DNA of 25,220 bases, taken from NCBI GenBank assembly GCA_046155605.1, contig JBJXFQ010000016.1, positions 1-25,220 on the forward strand, given 5' to 3'. A model generated the notes under the pieces. The model saw only the letters and a list, made by a program, of their open reading frames with translations, made no database searches and was not told the origin of the DNA. Shown piece after piece: positions 1-8,886 of the stretch. The position numbers were made by a program, and so were the translations under genes. The stretch is from JAEUIZ01 sp046155605. Lineage in GTDB: Bacteria > Planctomycetota > Phycisphaerae > Phycisphaerales > UBA1924. The first letter of the stretch is position 1; each line of letters starts with the position of its first letter.

Positions 1-26
1 ACCCCGAGGGGAGTGCCAAACCCGGC

Positions 27-1524
<1,498 letters not shown>

Positions 1525-1971
1525 TTTTTCATTGCACCCGAGGACGGGGGTCCCCGAGTTTGCTTCAACGAAGGTTTGCCTGTATCGCCCCGACGTGCCT
1601 GTTTCCAGGGCGTTTCGGGGCCGGTCTCTCCTCTGCCCCAAGGCTTCTGGCCTCGGACGAGGAGCCCGCATGATGGCAAATCATGCGGTTATTTCGCTGA
1701 CTTTCGTCTCCCGGATCAGTTTGACGTGATCCAGGAGTACACGAGAATGCCAACTCCGACGGGCTGTGAACCCCGACGGAACCGTGGTCCTTTCGGACCT
1801 GAGGCCAATCGCCGCTCCAGGCTTGGAGCACGCCGTGTAGGCGCTGCGATCGGCTCACGTTCTCGAGAGAATCCCAACTGTTCACTTGTCAAAGATGACG
1901 ACAGCATTGCTCCGGCGTCGGGCCTCCCCTTGGCCGGTGCTCTCGTTCCAAATGGGTTTCCCCGACTGGCA
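1525..1971 (-). other. 16S rRNA leader region with several hairpins, no gene
   Basis: The stretch between the rRNA promoter and the mature 16S 5' end has no believable coding frame. It holds compact inverted repeats, which fits a transcribed rRNA leader. GCTCCA/TGGAGC pair at 1814-1829 (4-nt loop). GGTCC/GGACC pair at 1786-1799, with a GAAA tetraloop of the GNRA class on the transcribed strand. CCGCATGA/TCATGCGG pair perfectly at 1666-1688 (7-nt loop). None is followed by a T-tract, so these look like leader structures rather than terminators. I did not find a clear boxA-like antitermination motif, or convincing pairing of the leader with the 3' flank of 16S. Confidence 0.45.
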
Positions 1972-1977
1972 GGGGGA

Positions 1978-2005
1978 AGTGTAGCGTATGCCCCCGTTCG
2001 GTCAA
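1978..2005 (-). promoter_or_regulatory. candidate 16S rRNA promoter
   Basis: On the minus strand TTGACC (2005-2000) and TACACT (1983-1978) are separated by 16 bp, matching the sigma70 elements at 5/6 and 4/6 positions. Transcription would start near 1971, about 30 bp beyond the end of comF, giving a leader of roughly 450 nt. A second isolated TTGACA occurs at 1892-1887 but has no good partner -10. The same TACACT hexamer recurs in front of dnaE. Confidence 0.5.
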
Positions 2006-2035
2006 GCCCCGCAGCCCATTCTCTCACGCGATTTT

Positions 2036-2968
2036 TCAAGCCCGACCCCTTCCAAACCCGCGCCGAGCCACCGCCAGCGTCGCCACCCATCGGCCCAGCA
2101 TCTCCGCCCCACTCTCCTCACCCCCCCTTTTCCACGCCTTGTCCACAGCCTGCCACGCCGCCGTTAGGGTTGCGCCCGTTGTCCGGATGTCGTCGACGAT
2201 CACCACCACCTTCCCCGACAGTTCCGCCGTGCTCTCGCACCGCATCGCCCCCGCTACATTGGCCCAGCGCTGGCTCGCCGGCACATCCGTCTGCGAACGC
2301 CGATGCCTCCGGACCAGTACCGCTGCGATCGGCATCCCCGTTTCATCCGCCATTCCTCGCGCGATCGCCAGCGTGTGGTCAATCCCCCGCGAGATTCGCG
2401 CGACGAACGACGTCGGCACCGGCACCAGCACCGCGCGGCTCGGATCAACGCCCTCAATCTCAAACCGTTTGAGCAATGCCGTGCCTAGCAGACCGCCCAT
2501 CTCGGCCGCAAGCCGCCGCCAGCGCGTGAACTTGATCTCGTGGACGGTCTCACGCACCAGGCCGCGATACTCGCCCAGCCGCACCGCCCGATCCCACGCC
2601 AATCGCTGCCCGCGGCAGGTCGTGCAGCCGTCCGCGCCGCCCTCATATGGCCCCGCCGTCGTGCCGCAACGACCGCAATAACTGACGGCCAGATCGGGCC
2701 GCCAATCCGCCTCGATCATGCGCTCCGCCAGCGGCGCGCGCTCCCGGCCCAGCCATGTCGTCTCGATCGCACGCCATACCGAAGCAAGACCAGATTCAGC
2801 CATATCGCCGCGGGCCACGGGCTTCGATCCGGCATCCGCGCCAGAATTGCCTCCACGTCGCGGCTCGTTCATGCCCGATCCCGTCGAACCCGATTCAATC
2901 GGCGCACCGCTCGGCGGATCGCCCGTCTGTTTCGGTGGCCACACAAACCGGGGCGGCTTCGGGTTCAT
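2036..2968 (-). CDS. comF: ComF family phosphoribosyltransferase with zinc-ribbon
   Basis: This 310-residue protein has the ComF architecture. A cysteine-rich zinc-binding segment (C97GRC, C115TTC) comes first, followed by a type I phosphoribosyltransferase fold. The PRPP-binding loop VVVIVDDIRTTGATL lies near residues 251-265, with a PVPTS segment before it that is typical of the family. ComF proteins are linked to DNA uptake in competent bacteria, but many homologues sit in non-competence contexts and the substrate is unknown. The ATG overlaps the mcsB stop as ATGA (2965-2968), implying translational coupling and supporting this start. The first 55 residues are proline/glycine-rich and unlike the family, so initiation at Met33 or Met56 is possible (255 residues from Met56, closer to the usual length). 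It is the last gene before the rRNA promoter. Confidence 0.85.
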   Translation of the reverse strand: MNPKPPRFVWPPKQTGDPPSGAPIESGSTGSGMNEPRRGGNSGADAGSKPVARGDMAESGLASVWRAIETTWLGRERAPLAERMIEADWRPDLAVSYCGRCGTTAGPYEGGADGCTTCRGQRLAWDRAVRLGEYRGLVRETVHEIKFTRWRRLAAEMGGLLGTALLKRFEIEGVDPSRAVLVPVPTSFVARISRGIDHTLAIARGMADETGMPIAAVLVRRHRRSQTDVPASQRWANVAGAMRCESTAELSGKVVVIVDDIRTTGATLTAAWQAVDKAWKRGGEESGAEMLGRWVATLAVARRGFGRGRA

Positions 2969-4044
2969 ATGCCCGCCAGATGCTCTCGCAACAGCGTCGC
3001 CCGAGCCGACCGCCGACGTTCCTGGTCCAAATCCGTCCCCACGGCCCGCTGCAGATGCGCCGGCTGTACCAGCAACATCAAGCGATTCACCGTCGGGAGA
3101 TCGAGTCCCGCGATCAGCCCGCAGACCACGCCCAGCCGAACGAGGCTCAACTGCCGCATCGCTTCTTCGGTAGTCATCAGCCGTGCCCGTCCCAGCACGC
3201 CCAGCGCCCGAAAGACCTGATCTTCGAGGTCCGCCCGTTTGCGATTCATCAGCGATCGACGCGCCGCACGCTCATACTCCAGCACACGGGGGATGATCTC
3301 TTCCGTCAGTTCGCGCAGCAGCACCGGCTCCGGCTTGCCGAGCGTCGTCTGATTCGAGAGTTGGTAGAAATCGCCCGCGGCCTCCGAGCCCTCGCCATAA
3401 AACCCGCGCAGCGCCAGGCACATGTCCGTTGCCGCGTGCTTTACCTTCTCCATGTTGCCAGTCAGCCGCAGCGACGGCAGATGCAGCATCACGCTCAACC
3501 GAAGCCCCGTGCCCACGTTCGTCGGGCACGCCGTCAGATAGCCGAATCGCGTGTGGAATGCATAGGTCAGGCCGCTCTCGAGATGGTCATCGGCCTGGTC
3601 CGCCATCGCCATCGCGCCGGCCAGATCGAGCCCGCTCCGCAGCGCCTGAATCCGGAGGTGGTCCTCTTCATTGACCATGATCGACAGCCGCTCGTCCGGC
3701 GACGTGAATGCCACCGCGCGAGGCTCTTCCGCCGCCGGTCGATTCGACGGCCCGCCAGGCCCGGACTTCCGCCCGCGGGCATGTTGTTGGCTGATCAGGT
3801 GCCGCTCCACGAGCAGCATCCGCTCGGGCGAGGTGGCCCGGTGCAGGTCGATCCACGTCATCCCGAGGCCTTTCACCCGCGCCTGCACGGCCTCAAGCGT
3901 CGCCTGCCGCTGCGCGATCGACATCTTCCCGACGAAGGGCATCCCCGCGAGATTTCTTGCTAGACGCACCCGCGACGAGATCACCGTGTCCGTCGCGGCC
4001 CCTTCGCCGCGCAGCCATTCACTCTCGGGCATCGCTGGTGGCAC
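2965..4044 (-). CDS. mcsB: protein arginine kinase McsB
   Basis: McsB phosphorylates arginine residues of proteins. In Firmicutes this marks misfolded proteins for ClpCP and regulates CtsR. The 359-residue length and motifs are those of the phosphagen-kinase-like family: SSRVRLARN (23-31) for nucleotide phosphate binding, NEEDH (125-129) with the catalytic glutamates, CPTNVGTGLR (173-182) with the conserved cysteine, and GEGSEAAGDFYQLSNQ (217-232). The start is GTG at 4044. It is preceded by TAGGAG overlapping the mcsA stop with suitable spacing; the alternative ATG at 4032 has a poorer site. mcsA lies 9 bp upstream and comF overlaps downstream. Residues 88-108 form a Gly/Pro-rich insertion. 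The C-terminal phospho-arginine pocket motif RDxxRA of Bacillus-type McsB reads RRSARA here, without the aspartate. No clpC or ctsR is visible in the window. Confidence 0.95.
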   Translation of the reverse strand: MPPAMPESEWLRGEGAATDTVISSRVRLARNLAGMPFVGKMSIAQRQATLEAVQARVKGLGMTWIDLHRATSPERMLLVERHLISQQHARGRKSGPGGPSNRPAAEEPRAVAFTSPDERLSIMVNEEDHLRIQALRSGLDLAGAMAMADQADDHLESGLTYAFHTRFGYLTACPTNVGTGLRLSVMLHLPSLRLTGNMEKVKHAATDMCLALRGFYGEGSEAAGDFYQLSNQTTLGKPEPVLLRELTEEIIPRVLEYERAARRSLMNRKRADLEDQVFRALGVLGRARLMTTEEAMRQLSLVRLGVVCGLIAGLDLPTVNRLMLLVQPAHLQRAVGTDLDQERRRSARATLLREHLAGI

Positions 4045-4053
4045 CGCCTGCTC

Positions 4054-4602
4054 CTATGCCGCACCCGTCGGCGGCGACCCGGCCTCGCTCACGCGTCGCA
4101 ACTCGTCTCGCAGCGCCGCCGCTCGCTCGTAGTGCTCGCCCGCGACGGCCTGCTCGAGTTGCTTCGAGAGCGCCGCCATCCGTGCCGCCCGATCGTCCGC
4201 ATCAATCGCCTTCGTACCCGTGGCGCCCGTGCCGTCGCTCAGCCGCTTGGCCGTTTTGCCGACGTGATGCGTCGCGCCCTCGTGCGATCGCTCCAGCAGC
4301 GGCCCAAGTTGCGACTCAAACGCCTGGTAGCACGCCGGGCACCCCAAGATTCCCGTGTTCTTGAACTCGGCAAACGAGAGCCCGCATTCGCCGCACGCCG
4401 GGCCGCTGGCAGCCTGCGTCTCCGCCTTCTTTGCCGCCTGATGCAGGAACTTCTCGATCAGTTCGGGCACCGACGCCGGCGGCTGCACCGCCATGCCCTC
4501 GCGCCGCGCGCACGCCTCGCACAGATGCCGCTCGACGCGCTTCCCGCCCATCACGCGGAGTTCGTGGACCGTCGCTTCCTGTTCGCACTGATCGCACTTC
4601 AT
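4054..4602 (-). CDS. mcsA: McsA, zinc-finger activator of McsB
   Basis: McsA is the zinc-binding partner and activator of the arginine kinase McsB. The 182-residue product shows CDQC (3-6) with CEAC (28-31), then CGEC (70-73) with CPAC (88-91), giving two treble-clef-like zinc sites. It ends with a UVR-type helical hairpin near residues 144-168 (LSKQLEQAVAGEHYERAAAL), as found in McsA, UvrB and UvrC. ClpC-interacting McsA proteins share this order of domains. It is the first gene of mcsA-mcsB-comF. A TAGACT -10 hexamer lies 9 nt before the ATG, so the mRNA may have almost no 5' leader. No strong Shine-Dalgarno sequence precedes the ATG, consistent with that idea. Confidence 0.93.
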   Translation of the reverse strand: MKCDQCEQEATVHELRVMGGKRVERHLCEACARREGMAVQPPASVPELIEKFLHQAAKKAETQAASGPACGECGLSFAEFKNTGILGCPACYQAFESQLGPLLERSHEGATHHVGKTAKRLSDGTGATGTKAIDADDRAARMAALSKQLEQAVAGEHYERAAALRDELRRVSEAGSPPTGAA

Positions 4603-4611
4603 CCCGTGACG

Positions 4612-4617
4612 AGTCTA
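4612..4617 (-). promoter_or_regulatory. -10 element of the mcsA operon
   Basis: TAGACT on the minus strand ends 9 nt before the mcsA ATG. The same hexamer precedes rpmB and the 14408 operon. No clear -35 is seen. Position implies a transcript starting within 0-3 nt of the start codon. Confidence 0.4.
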
Positions 4618-4668
4618 TCGCGGCAAAGCCACCCACGACGGTTGGCCCGATCGAGTTCGAGTCTTCGT

Positions 4669-4683
4669 CGAGCCCCCGGCTCG
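4669..4683 (-). terminator. short GC hairpin after rpmB
   Basis: CGAGCC and GGCTCG form a 6-bp stem with a 3-nt loop in the 97-bp gap between rpmB and mcsA. It lacks a T-tract, so termination strength is doubtful. It could equally be partial attenuation between the two same-strand genes. Confidence 0.22.
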
Positions 4684-4699
4684 CGCCGCGCGCCGAAAC

Positions 4700-4975
4700 T
4701 CAGTGCGCCTGCGCCTTCTGCTGCCGCGTGTAGCCATACTTCCGCTTCAGCGGCTTGACCACGAGCCCCTCGCGGATCGAGCGGGTCGATGCCTTGATCC
4801 GCATCGGCACGCCGTCGATGATCGCCGTCACGTTCTGCAGATTGGGGCGATAGGTACGCGGGCTGATCCCCGTGGGCTTGAGGCCGAAGCCGCCCTTGGT
4901 GATGGCTTGGCCGCGCCAGGCGCGCTTCTTGCCAAAGGTCGTCTTCTTCCCGCTGAAATGGCACTCGTACGGCAT
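4700..4975 (-). CDS. rpmB: 50S ribosomal protein L28
   Basis: L28 is a small basic protein of the large ribosomal subunit. The N-terminus (MPYECHFSGKKTTFGKKRAW) and the centre (PNLQNVTAIIDG then MRIKASTRSIREG) are the L28 signature, in the usual order. At 91 residues it is somewhat longer than the common 62-78, with a short basic C-terminal extension. The N-terminal cysteine pair of zinc-binding (C+) forms is not present; only Cys5 is seen. A good ribosome site GAGGTG lies 5 nt before the ATG and a TAGACT -10 hexamer 21 nt before it. The gene stands alone, divergent from the Nudix gene. Confidence 0.96.
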   Translation of the reverse strand: MPYECHFSGKKTTFGKKRAWRGQAITKGGFGLKPTGISPRTYRPNLQNVTAIIDGVPMRIKASTRSIREGLVVKPLKRKYGYTRQQKAQAH

Positions 4976-5002
4976 GGGTTCACCTCGAAGGGGGTTAGTC
5001 TA
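4976..5002 (-). promoter_or_regulatory. rpmB -10 element and ribosome binding site
   Basis: TAGACT (5002-4997) is followed 10 nt later by GAGGTG (4986-4981), 5 nt before the ATG. This gives a short leader of about 15 nt with a canonical Shine-Dalgarno site. The -35 region is not recognisable. Confidence 0.45.
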
Positions 5003-5050
5003 GGCCTCTCGTCCCTCCTCGCCCACTCCTCGCGCCGATCGTCGTTCGGC

Positions 5051-5056
5051 TACATT
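5051..5056 (+). promoter_or_regulatory. -10 element directly before the Nudix gene
   Basis: TACATT ends 7 nt before the ATG at 5064, the distance at which transcription would begin on the A of the start codon. There is no Shine-Dalgarno sequence. An identical TACATT is placed similarly before the guanine deaminase gene. Confidence 0.4.
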
Positions 5057-5063
5057 CCCGACC

Positions 5064-5624
5064 ATGCCGCCCGCCGCCCCCCCTCTTCCATACAAACTCG
5101 CCTGCCTGTGCGATCTGCGCGACGATCGCGGGCGCGTGCTGCTCCTCCGCCGACTGAAAGAGCCGAACAAGGGCCTCTGCTCGCCCATCGGGGGCAAACT
5201 CGACATGGTCACCGGCGAGTCGCCCGCCCAGTGCGCCCGCCGCGAGATTCACGAGGAAGCCGGCATCGACGTGCCGATCGAGCGGCTGCATCTGACGGGC
5301 CTCATTAGCGAGGCCGCGTACGAGGGCCGGGGGCATTGGCTGCTGTTTCTCTACCGCGTGCTGGGTCCGGTGTGGGTCGAGCCGCGCGACATGCGCGAGG
5401 GCCGACTCGACTGGTTCGAGCCCGCCGAGATCGACGGGCTGCCCCTGCCGGACACGGATCGGCACATCCTCTGGCCGCTGATCCGCGAGCACGAGTCGAC
5501 GACGCCTGACGGCCGCCCCGGCTTCTTTGCCGTCCATATCGACTGCACGCGGATGGGGTCCGACTCCGCCGGCCGCGGGCCTGATGCCATGACGTGGGCG
5601 GTTGAGCAATCCGAGTTGCCGTGA
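5064..5624 (+). CDS. Nudix hydrolase
   Basis: A 186-residue Nudix protein, a Mg-dependent pyrophosphohydrolase of nucleoside diphosphates linked to another moiety. The Nudix box runs from GGK to REIHEEAGI (residues about 43-69), with the catalytic REIHEE intact. The first half has two extra residues (G-x7-E rather than G-x5-E) in a GGKLDMVTGESP form. The PIGGK context resembles 8-oxo-dGTP-type enzymes, but the substrate cannot be assigned from sequence. A strand with WLLFLYRVL and a WFEPAEI segment after the box complete the fold. It is divergent from rpmB with 88 bp between starts. A TACATT -10 lies 7 nt before the ATG, suggesting leaderless translation. Confidence 0.88.
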   Translation: MPPAAPPLPYKLACLCDLRDDRGRVLLLRRLKEPNKGLCSPIGGKLDMVTGESPAQCARREIHEEAGIDVPIERLHLTGLISEAAYEGRGHWLLFLYRVLGPVWVEPRDMREGRLDWFEPAEIDGLPLPDTDRHILWPLIREHESTTPDGRPGFFAVHIDCTRMGSDSAGRGPDAMTWAVEQSELP

Positions 5625-5712
5625 CTTTGCATCGTCGCCAGGCGGCGAACGCGCGACAAAAACGGCATCAAGGCAGATGGTCACTAGGGCATCGAGTCAC
5701 GTCCTTCGCCCC

Positions 5713-5718
5713 TATCAT
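5713..5718 (+). promoter_or_regulatory. candidate gyrA -10 element
   Basis: TATCAT (5 of 6 to TATAAT) lies 38 nt before the gyrA ATG in the 132-bp gap after the Nudix gene. It would give a leader of about 30 nt. No -35 match is evident, and no strong terminator is seen between the two genes. Confidence 0.35.
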
Positions 5719-5756
5719 TCCTCCTTCCACTTTGCCGCCTTCGGAGCCCCCGCGCG

Positions 5757-8492
5757 ATGCCCGACGAAACCACTCCTTCCCCCCTCCCCCACGCCGGCGA
5801 GACCATCATCGAGCTCCAGATCGAGCGCGAACTCAAGGACTCCTACCTCACCTACGCCATGAGCACCATCATGGACCGGGCCCTGCCCGACGTCCGTGAC
5901 GGCCTCAAGCCCTCCCAACGCCGCATCCTCGTCGCCATGAACGATCTGGGCCTCCGCCCCGGCAAAAAGCACCTCAAGTGCGCCAAGATCTGCGGCAACA
6001 CCTCCGGCGACTACCACCCCCACGGCGAATCCGTCATCTATCCCACCCTCGTCGGCATGGCCCAGCCGTGGAAAATGCGCGTCCCCCTCATCGACCCCCA
6101 GGGCAACTTCGGCTCCATCGAGGGCGACCCCCCCGCGGCCATGCGATACACCGAGTCGCGCCTCACTCACGCTGCGGTTGACATGCTCGCCGACCTCAAA
6201 CTCCAGACCGTTGACTTCCAGCCCAACTACGACGACCGCCTTCAGGAGCCCACGGTCCTGCCGGGCAAGTTCCCGAACCTGCTCGTGAACGGAACGGTCG
6301 GCATCGCCGTCGGCATGGCCACCAGCCTCGCGCCGCACAACCCCGCCGAGATCCTCGACGCCATCATCCGCCTCGTTGACAAGCCCGAGATCACGCTCGC
6401 CGAACTGATGACCGACGAGAAAAACGACAAGGGCGAGATCGTCCGCCGCGGCGTCAAAGGCCCCGATTTCCCCACCGGCGGCATCATCGTCGGCCGCGCC
6501 GGAATCATCGACGCCTATGCCACCGGCCGCGGCAAGATCATCATCCGCGGCACCTGCCACCTCGAACCCGTCGGTGGCAAGGGTGGCGAACGCCAGCAGA
6601 TCGTCATCGACTCCATCCCCTTCAACCTCTCGCAGGACACCCTCGTCAAAAAGATCGCCGAGGTCGTCAACGACGAGAAGATCACCGACGTCTCCGACGT
6701 GCGCAACGAGTCCGGGCGCGAGGCCCGCACCCGCGTTGTCGTCGAACTCAAGAAAAACGCCGACCCCCGCGTCATCGAGAACCAACTCTACCAGTTCACC
6801 CAACTCCAGGACACGTTCTCGATCATGAACATCGCGCTGGTCAACCGCCAGCCGCGCACCCTCACGCTCAAGGAGATGCTGGAGCGCTACGTCGAGCACC
6901 GCGAGGACGTCATTCGCCGTCGAACTTCCTTCCTCCTCCGCGAGGCCAAGAAAAAGGCCCACATCCTCGAGGGCATGGTCTACGCCGTCTGCGACATCGA
7001 CGAGGTCATCCGCATCATCCGCGCCAGCGCCACACGCGAAGAGGCCATCGCCGGCCTCATGGCCCGACGCTTCCGCATTCCGCCCGACCACAAGCACGCC
7101 CCCAAACTCCCCAAACGACTCATGGACACCGTCCGCGCCGCCGAGGCCCAGGGCGGCGTCGCCCTCACACGCATCCAGGCCGAGACCATCGGCTCGATGC
7201 GCCTCATCCAACTCGTCGGCCTCGAGATCCAGCGCCTCACCAACGACTACAAGGCGCTCGTCGATGAGATCGAGGGCTACGAACTCATCCTCGCCGAGCA
7301 CTGGCGCGTCCTCGAGATCATCAAGGAAGACTGCGAAGAGATGAAGGCCCGCTACGCCTCGGGCAAGGCCGGCCAGCGCGTCACCGAGATCCAGGACGGC
7401 CAGGGCGACATCAACATCGAGGCTCTCATCCAGGTCGAGGACATGGCCGTCACCATCAGCCACCAGGGCTACGCCAAGCGCGTCCCGCTCTCGACCTATC
7501 GCAAGCAGGGCCGCGGCGGCAAGGGCATCATCGCCTCGGATTCCAAGGACGACGATTTCGTCGAGCACCTCTTCGTCGCCAGCACGCACGACGACCTGCT
7601 CTGCTTCACCGACACCGGCCGCGTCTTCAAAATCAAGGTCTACGAACTGCCCGAGATGACTCGCACCTCCAAGGGCCGCGCGATGATCAACCTCATCGAA
7701 CTCAAGGCGGGCGAACGCACTTGCGCCTATCTCAACGTCAAGGACTTCGAGCAGTCCAGCCAGTTCCTCACCTTCATCAGCCGCGGTGGCATCATCAAGC
7801 GCACCGCCCTCAAGGAATACCGCAACGTCAACCGCTCCGGCCTTATCGCCGTCGGCCTCAAAGAGGGCGACCACCTCCTCGATGTCGCCCTCACCGACGG
7901 CAACGACGACATCCTCCTCGTCACCGCCAACGGCATGTCCATCCGCTTCAACGAAGAAGACGCACGCCTCATGGGCCGACCCGCCGCCGGCGTCAAGGGC
8001 ATCGAACTCGAAGACCGAGACGAGGTCATCGGCCTCGTCCGCGTCGCCATGGACGCGGACCCGAGCAATGCCGCCGACACCGGCCGCACCGCAGAGCCCA
8101 GCGTCTGCCTCCTCACCGTCACCGAGCAGGGCTACGGCAAGCGCACCCCCGTCGATGAATACCGCGTCCAATCCGAGGACGGCTCCGTCCGCTCCCAATC
8201 CCGCGGCGGCAAGGGCCGGGTGGACATCAAGGTCACCGACAAAAACGGCCGCTCCGTCGCCGCGCTCGCCGTTCGACCTGGCGACGACATCGTCGTCATC
8301 ACCAAGGGCGGGCAACTCGTCCGCACCGCCTCCGATTCGATCCGCGAGTGCGGTCGCGGTGCCCAAGGCGTTCGGGTCGTGTCGCTGCACGATGGTGATG
8401 CCGTCATCGCCGCGGCACCCGTACCCAAAGATGAAGCCGCGGACTCGCCCGGCACCGACGACGCCGAACCCCAGGCCGCGCCGAGCGTATGA
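5757..8492 (+). CDS. gyrA: DNA gyrase subunit A
   Basis: GyrA is the cleavage-rejoining subunit of DNA gyrase (A2B2), which introduces negative supercoils. The 911-residue protein has the winged-helix/tower core. The catalytic tyrosine is Tyr131 in AAMRYTESRL, and PSQRRILVAM and GNFGSIEGD are typical. The C-terminal beta-pinwheel carries the GyrA box as QGRGGKG (584-590), which separates it from ParC. A second similar heptad QSRGGKG (814-820) lies in a late blade. In the quinolone region, HPHGESVIYPT keeps Ser92 (E. coli Ser83) but has Pro96 where E. coli has Asp87, and Glu91 for Asp82. The coding strand is very C-rich at third positions, producing a spurious 891-codon antisense frame. gyrB is not in the window. 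Confidence 0.97.
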   Translation: MPDETTPSPLPHAGETIIELQIERELKDSYLTYAMSTIMDRALPDVRDGLKPSQRRILVAMNDLGLRPGKKHLKCAKICGNTSGDYHPHGESVIYPTLVGMAQPWKMRVPLIDPQGNFGSIEGDPPAAMRYTESRLTHAAVDMLADLKLQTVDFQPNYDDRLQEPTVLPGKFPNLLVNGTVGIAVGMATSLAPHNPAEILDAIIRLVDKPEITLAELMTDEKNDKGEIVRRGVKGPDFPTGGIIVGRAGIIDAYATGRGKIIIRGTCHLEPVGGKGGERQQIVIDSIPFNLSQDTLVKKIAEVVNDEKITDVSDVRNESGREARTRVVVELKKNADPRVIENQLYQFTQLQDTFSIMNIALVNRQPRTLTLKEMLERYVEHREDVIRRRTSFLLREAKKKAHILEGMVYAVCDIDEVIRIIRASATREEAIAGLMARRFRIPPDHKHAPKLPKRLMDTVRAAEAQGGVALTRIQAETIGSMRLIQLVGLEIQRLTNDYKALVDEIEGYELILAEHWRVLEIIKEDCEEMKARYASGKAGQRVTEIQDGQGDINIEALIQVEDMAVTISHQGYAKRVPLSTYRKQGRGGKGIIASDSKDDDFVEHLFVASTHDDLLCFTDTGRVFKIKVYELPEMTRTSKGRAMINLIELKAGERTCAYLNVKDFEQSSQFLTFISRGGIIKRTALKEYRNVNRSGLIAVGLKEGDHLLDVALTDGNDDILLVTANGMSIRFNEEDARLMGRPAAGVKGIELEDRDEVIGLVRVAMDADPSNAADTGRTAEPSVCLLTVTEQGYGKRTPVDEYRVQSEDGSVRSQSRGGKGRVDIKVTDKNGRSVAALAVRPGDDIVVITKGGQLVRTASDSIRECGRGAQGVRVVSLHDGDAVIAAAPVPKDEAADSPGTDDAEPQAAPSV

Positions 8493-8525
8493 GCCTCATG
8501 CACGGATTCTGGTAGGATGTCCTTC

Positions 8526-8882
8526 ATGGCGAACGACTGGTCCGATGACATCGCGATTGCGGAACTCTCCGACGAACCAGTGCTCTCGGAAGAACTCGCC
8601 TCGCTCATCGAGCGCGCCCGCGGCGAGGACGGCCCGGTCCCCCACGTCGTCCTCAACCTCTCCGCCGTCACCTACGTCAATAGTTCCAACATCGCCCAAC
8701 TCCTTCGCCTTCGCCAGGCACTCGCCAAGCAGGACCGTCGCCTCCGCATCTGCTCGGCCAACGACCAGGTCTGGTCCGTCTTCCTCGTCTCAGGCCTCGA
8801 TAAGGTCTTCCACTTCGCCCCAGACCCCATGACAGCCCTCGCCGGCCTCCAACTCGAAGACGCCGAGGGCGGCGCGGCCTGA
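8526..8882 (+). CDS. STAS-domain protein (anti-sigma-factor antagonist type)
   Basis: A protein of about 118 residues made of a single STAS domain, like SpoIIAA/RsbV anti-anti-sigma factors that bind a partner switch kinase. The core HVVLNLSAVTYVNSSNIAQLLRL gives the strand followed by the phosphorylation loop. The usual D-S-S/T there reads N-S-S, with the serine kept. QDRRLRICSAND and SGLDKVFHF match the later helices. Two in-frame ATGs exist, at 8517 and 8526. I choose 8526 because the GTAGG just before 8517 is too close for that codon but sits 9 nt from 8526. Alternatively TAGGAT (8513-8518) may be a -10 element 7 nt before 8526. The gene begins 33 bp after gyrA, so it may also be read through from there. 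The partner kinase is not in the window. Confidence 0.8.
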   Translation: MANDWSDDIAIAELSDEPVLSEELASLIERARGEDGPVPHVVLNLSAVTYVNSSNIAQLLRLRQALAKQDRRLRICSANDQVWSVFLVSGLDKVFHFAPDPMTALAGLQLEDAEGGAA

Positions 8883-8886
8883 GGCG

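Noticed and set aside
4640..4690. tRNA gene, suggested by GATCGAGTTCGAGTC near 4650
   Set aside because: No cloverleaf could be built around the GTTCGAGTC-like segment; acceptor and anticodon stems are missing.
5715..8390. 891-codon open frame antisense to gyrA
   Set aside because: It is exactly opposite an unambiguous gyrA and has a repetitive Asp/Glu/Ala/Val/Gly composition typical of the reverse complement of GC-rich codons. No family features or start signals.
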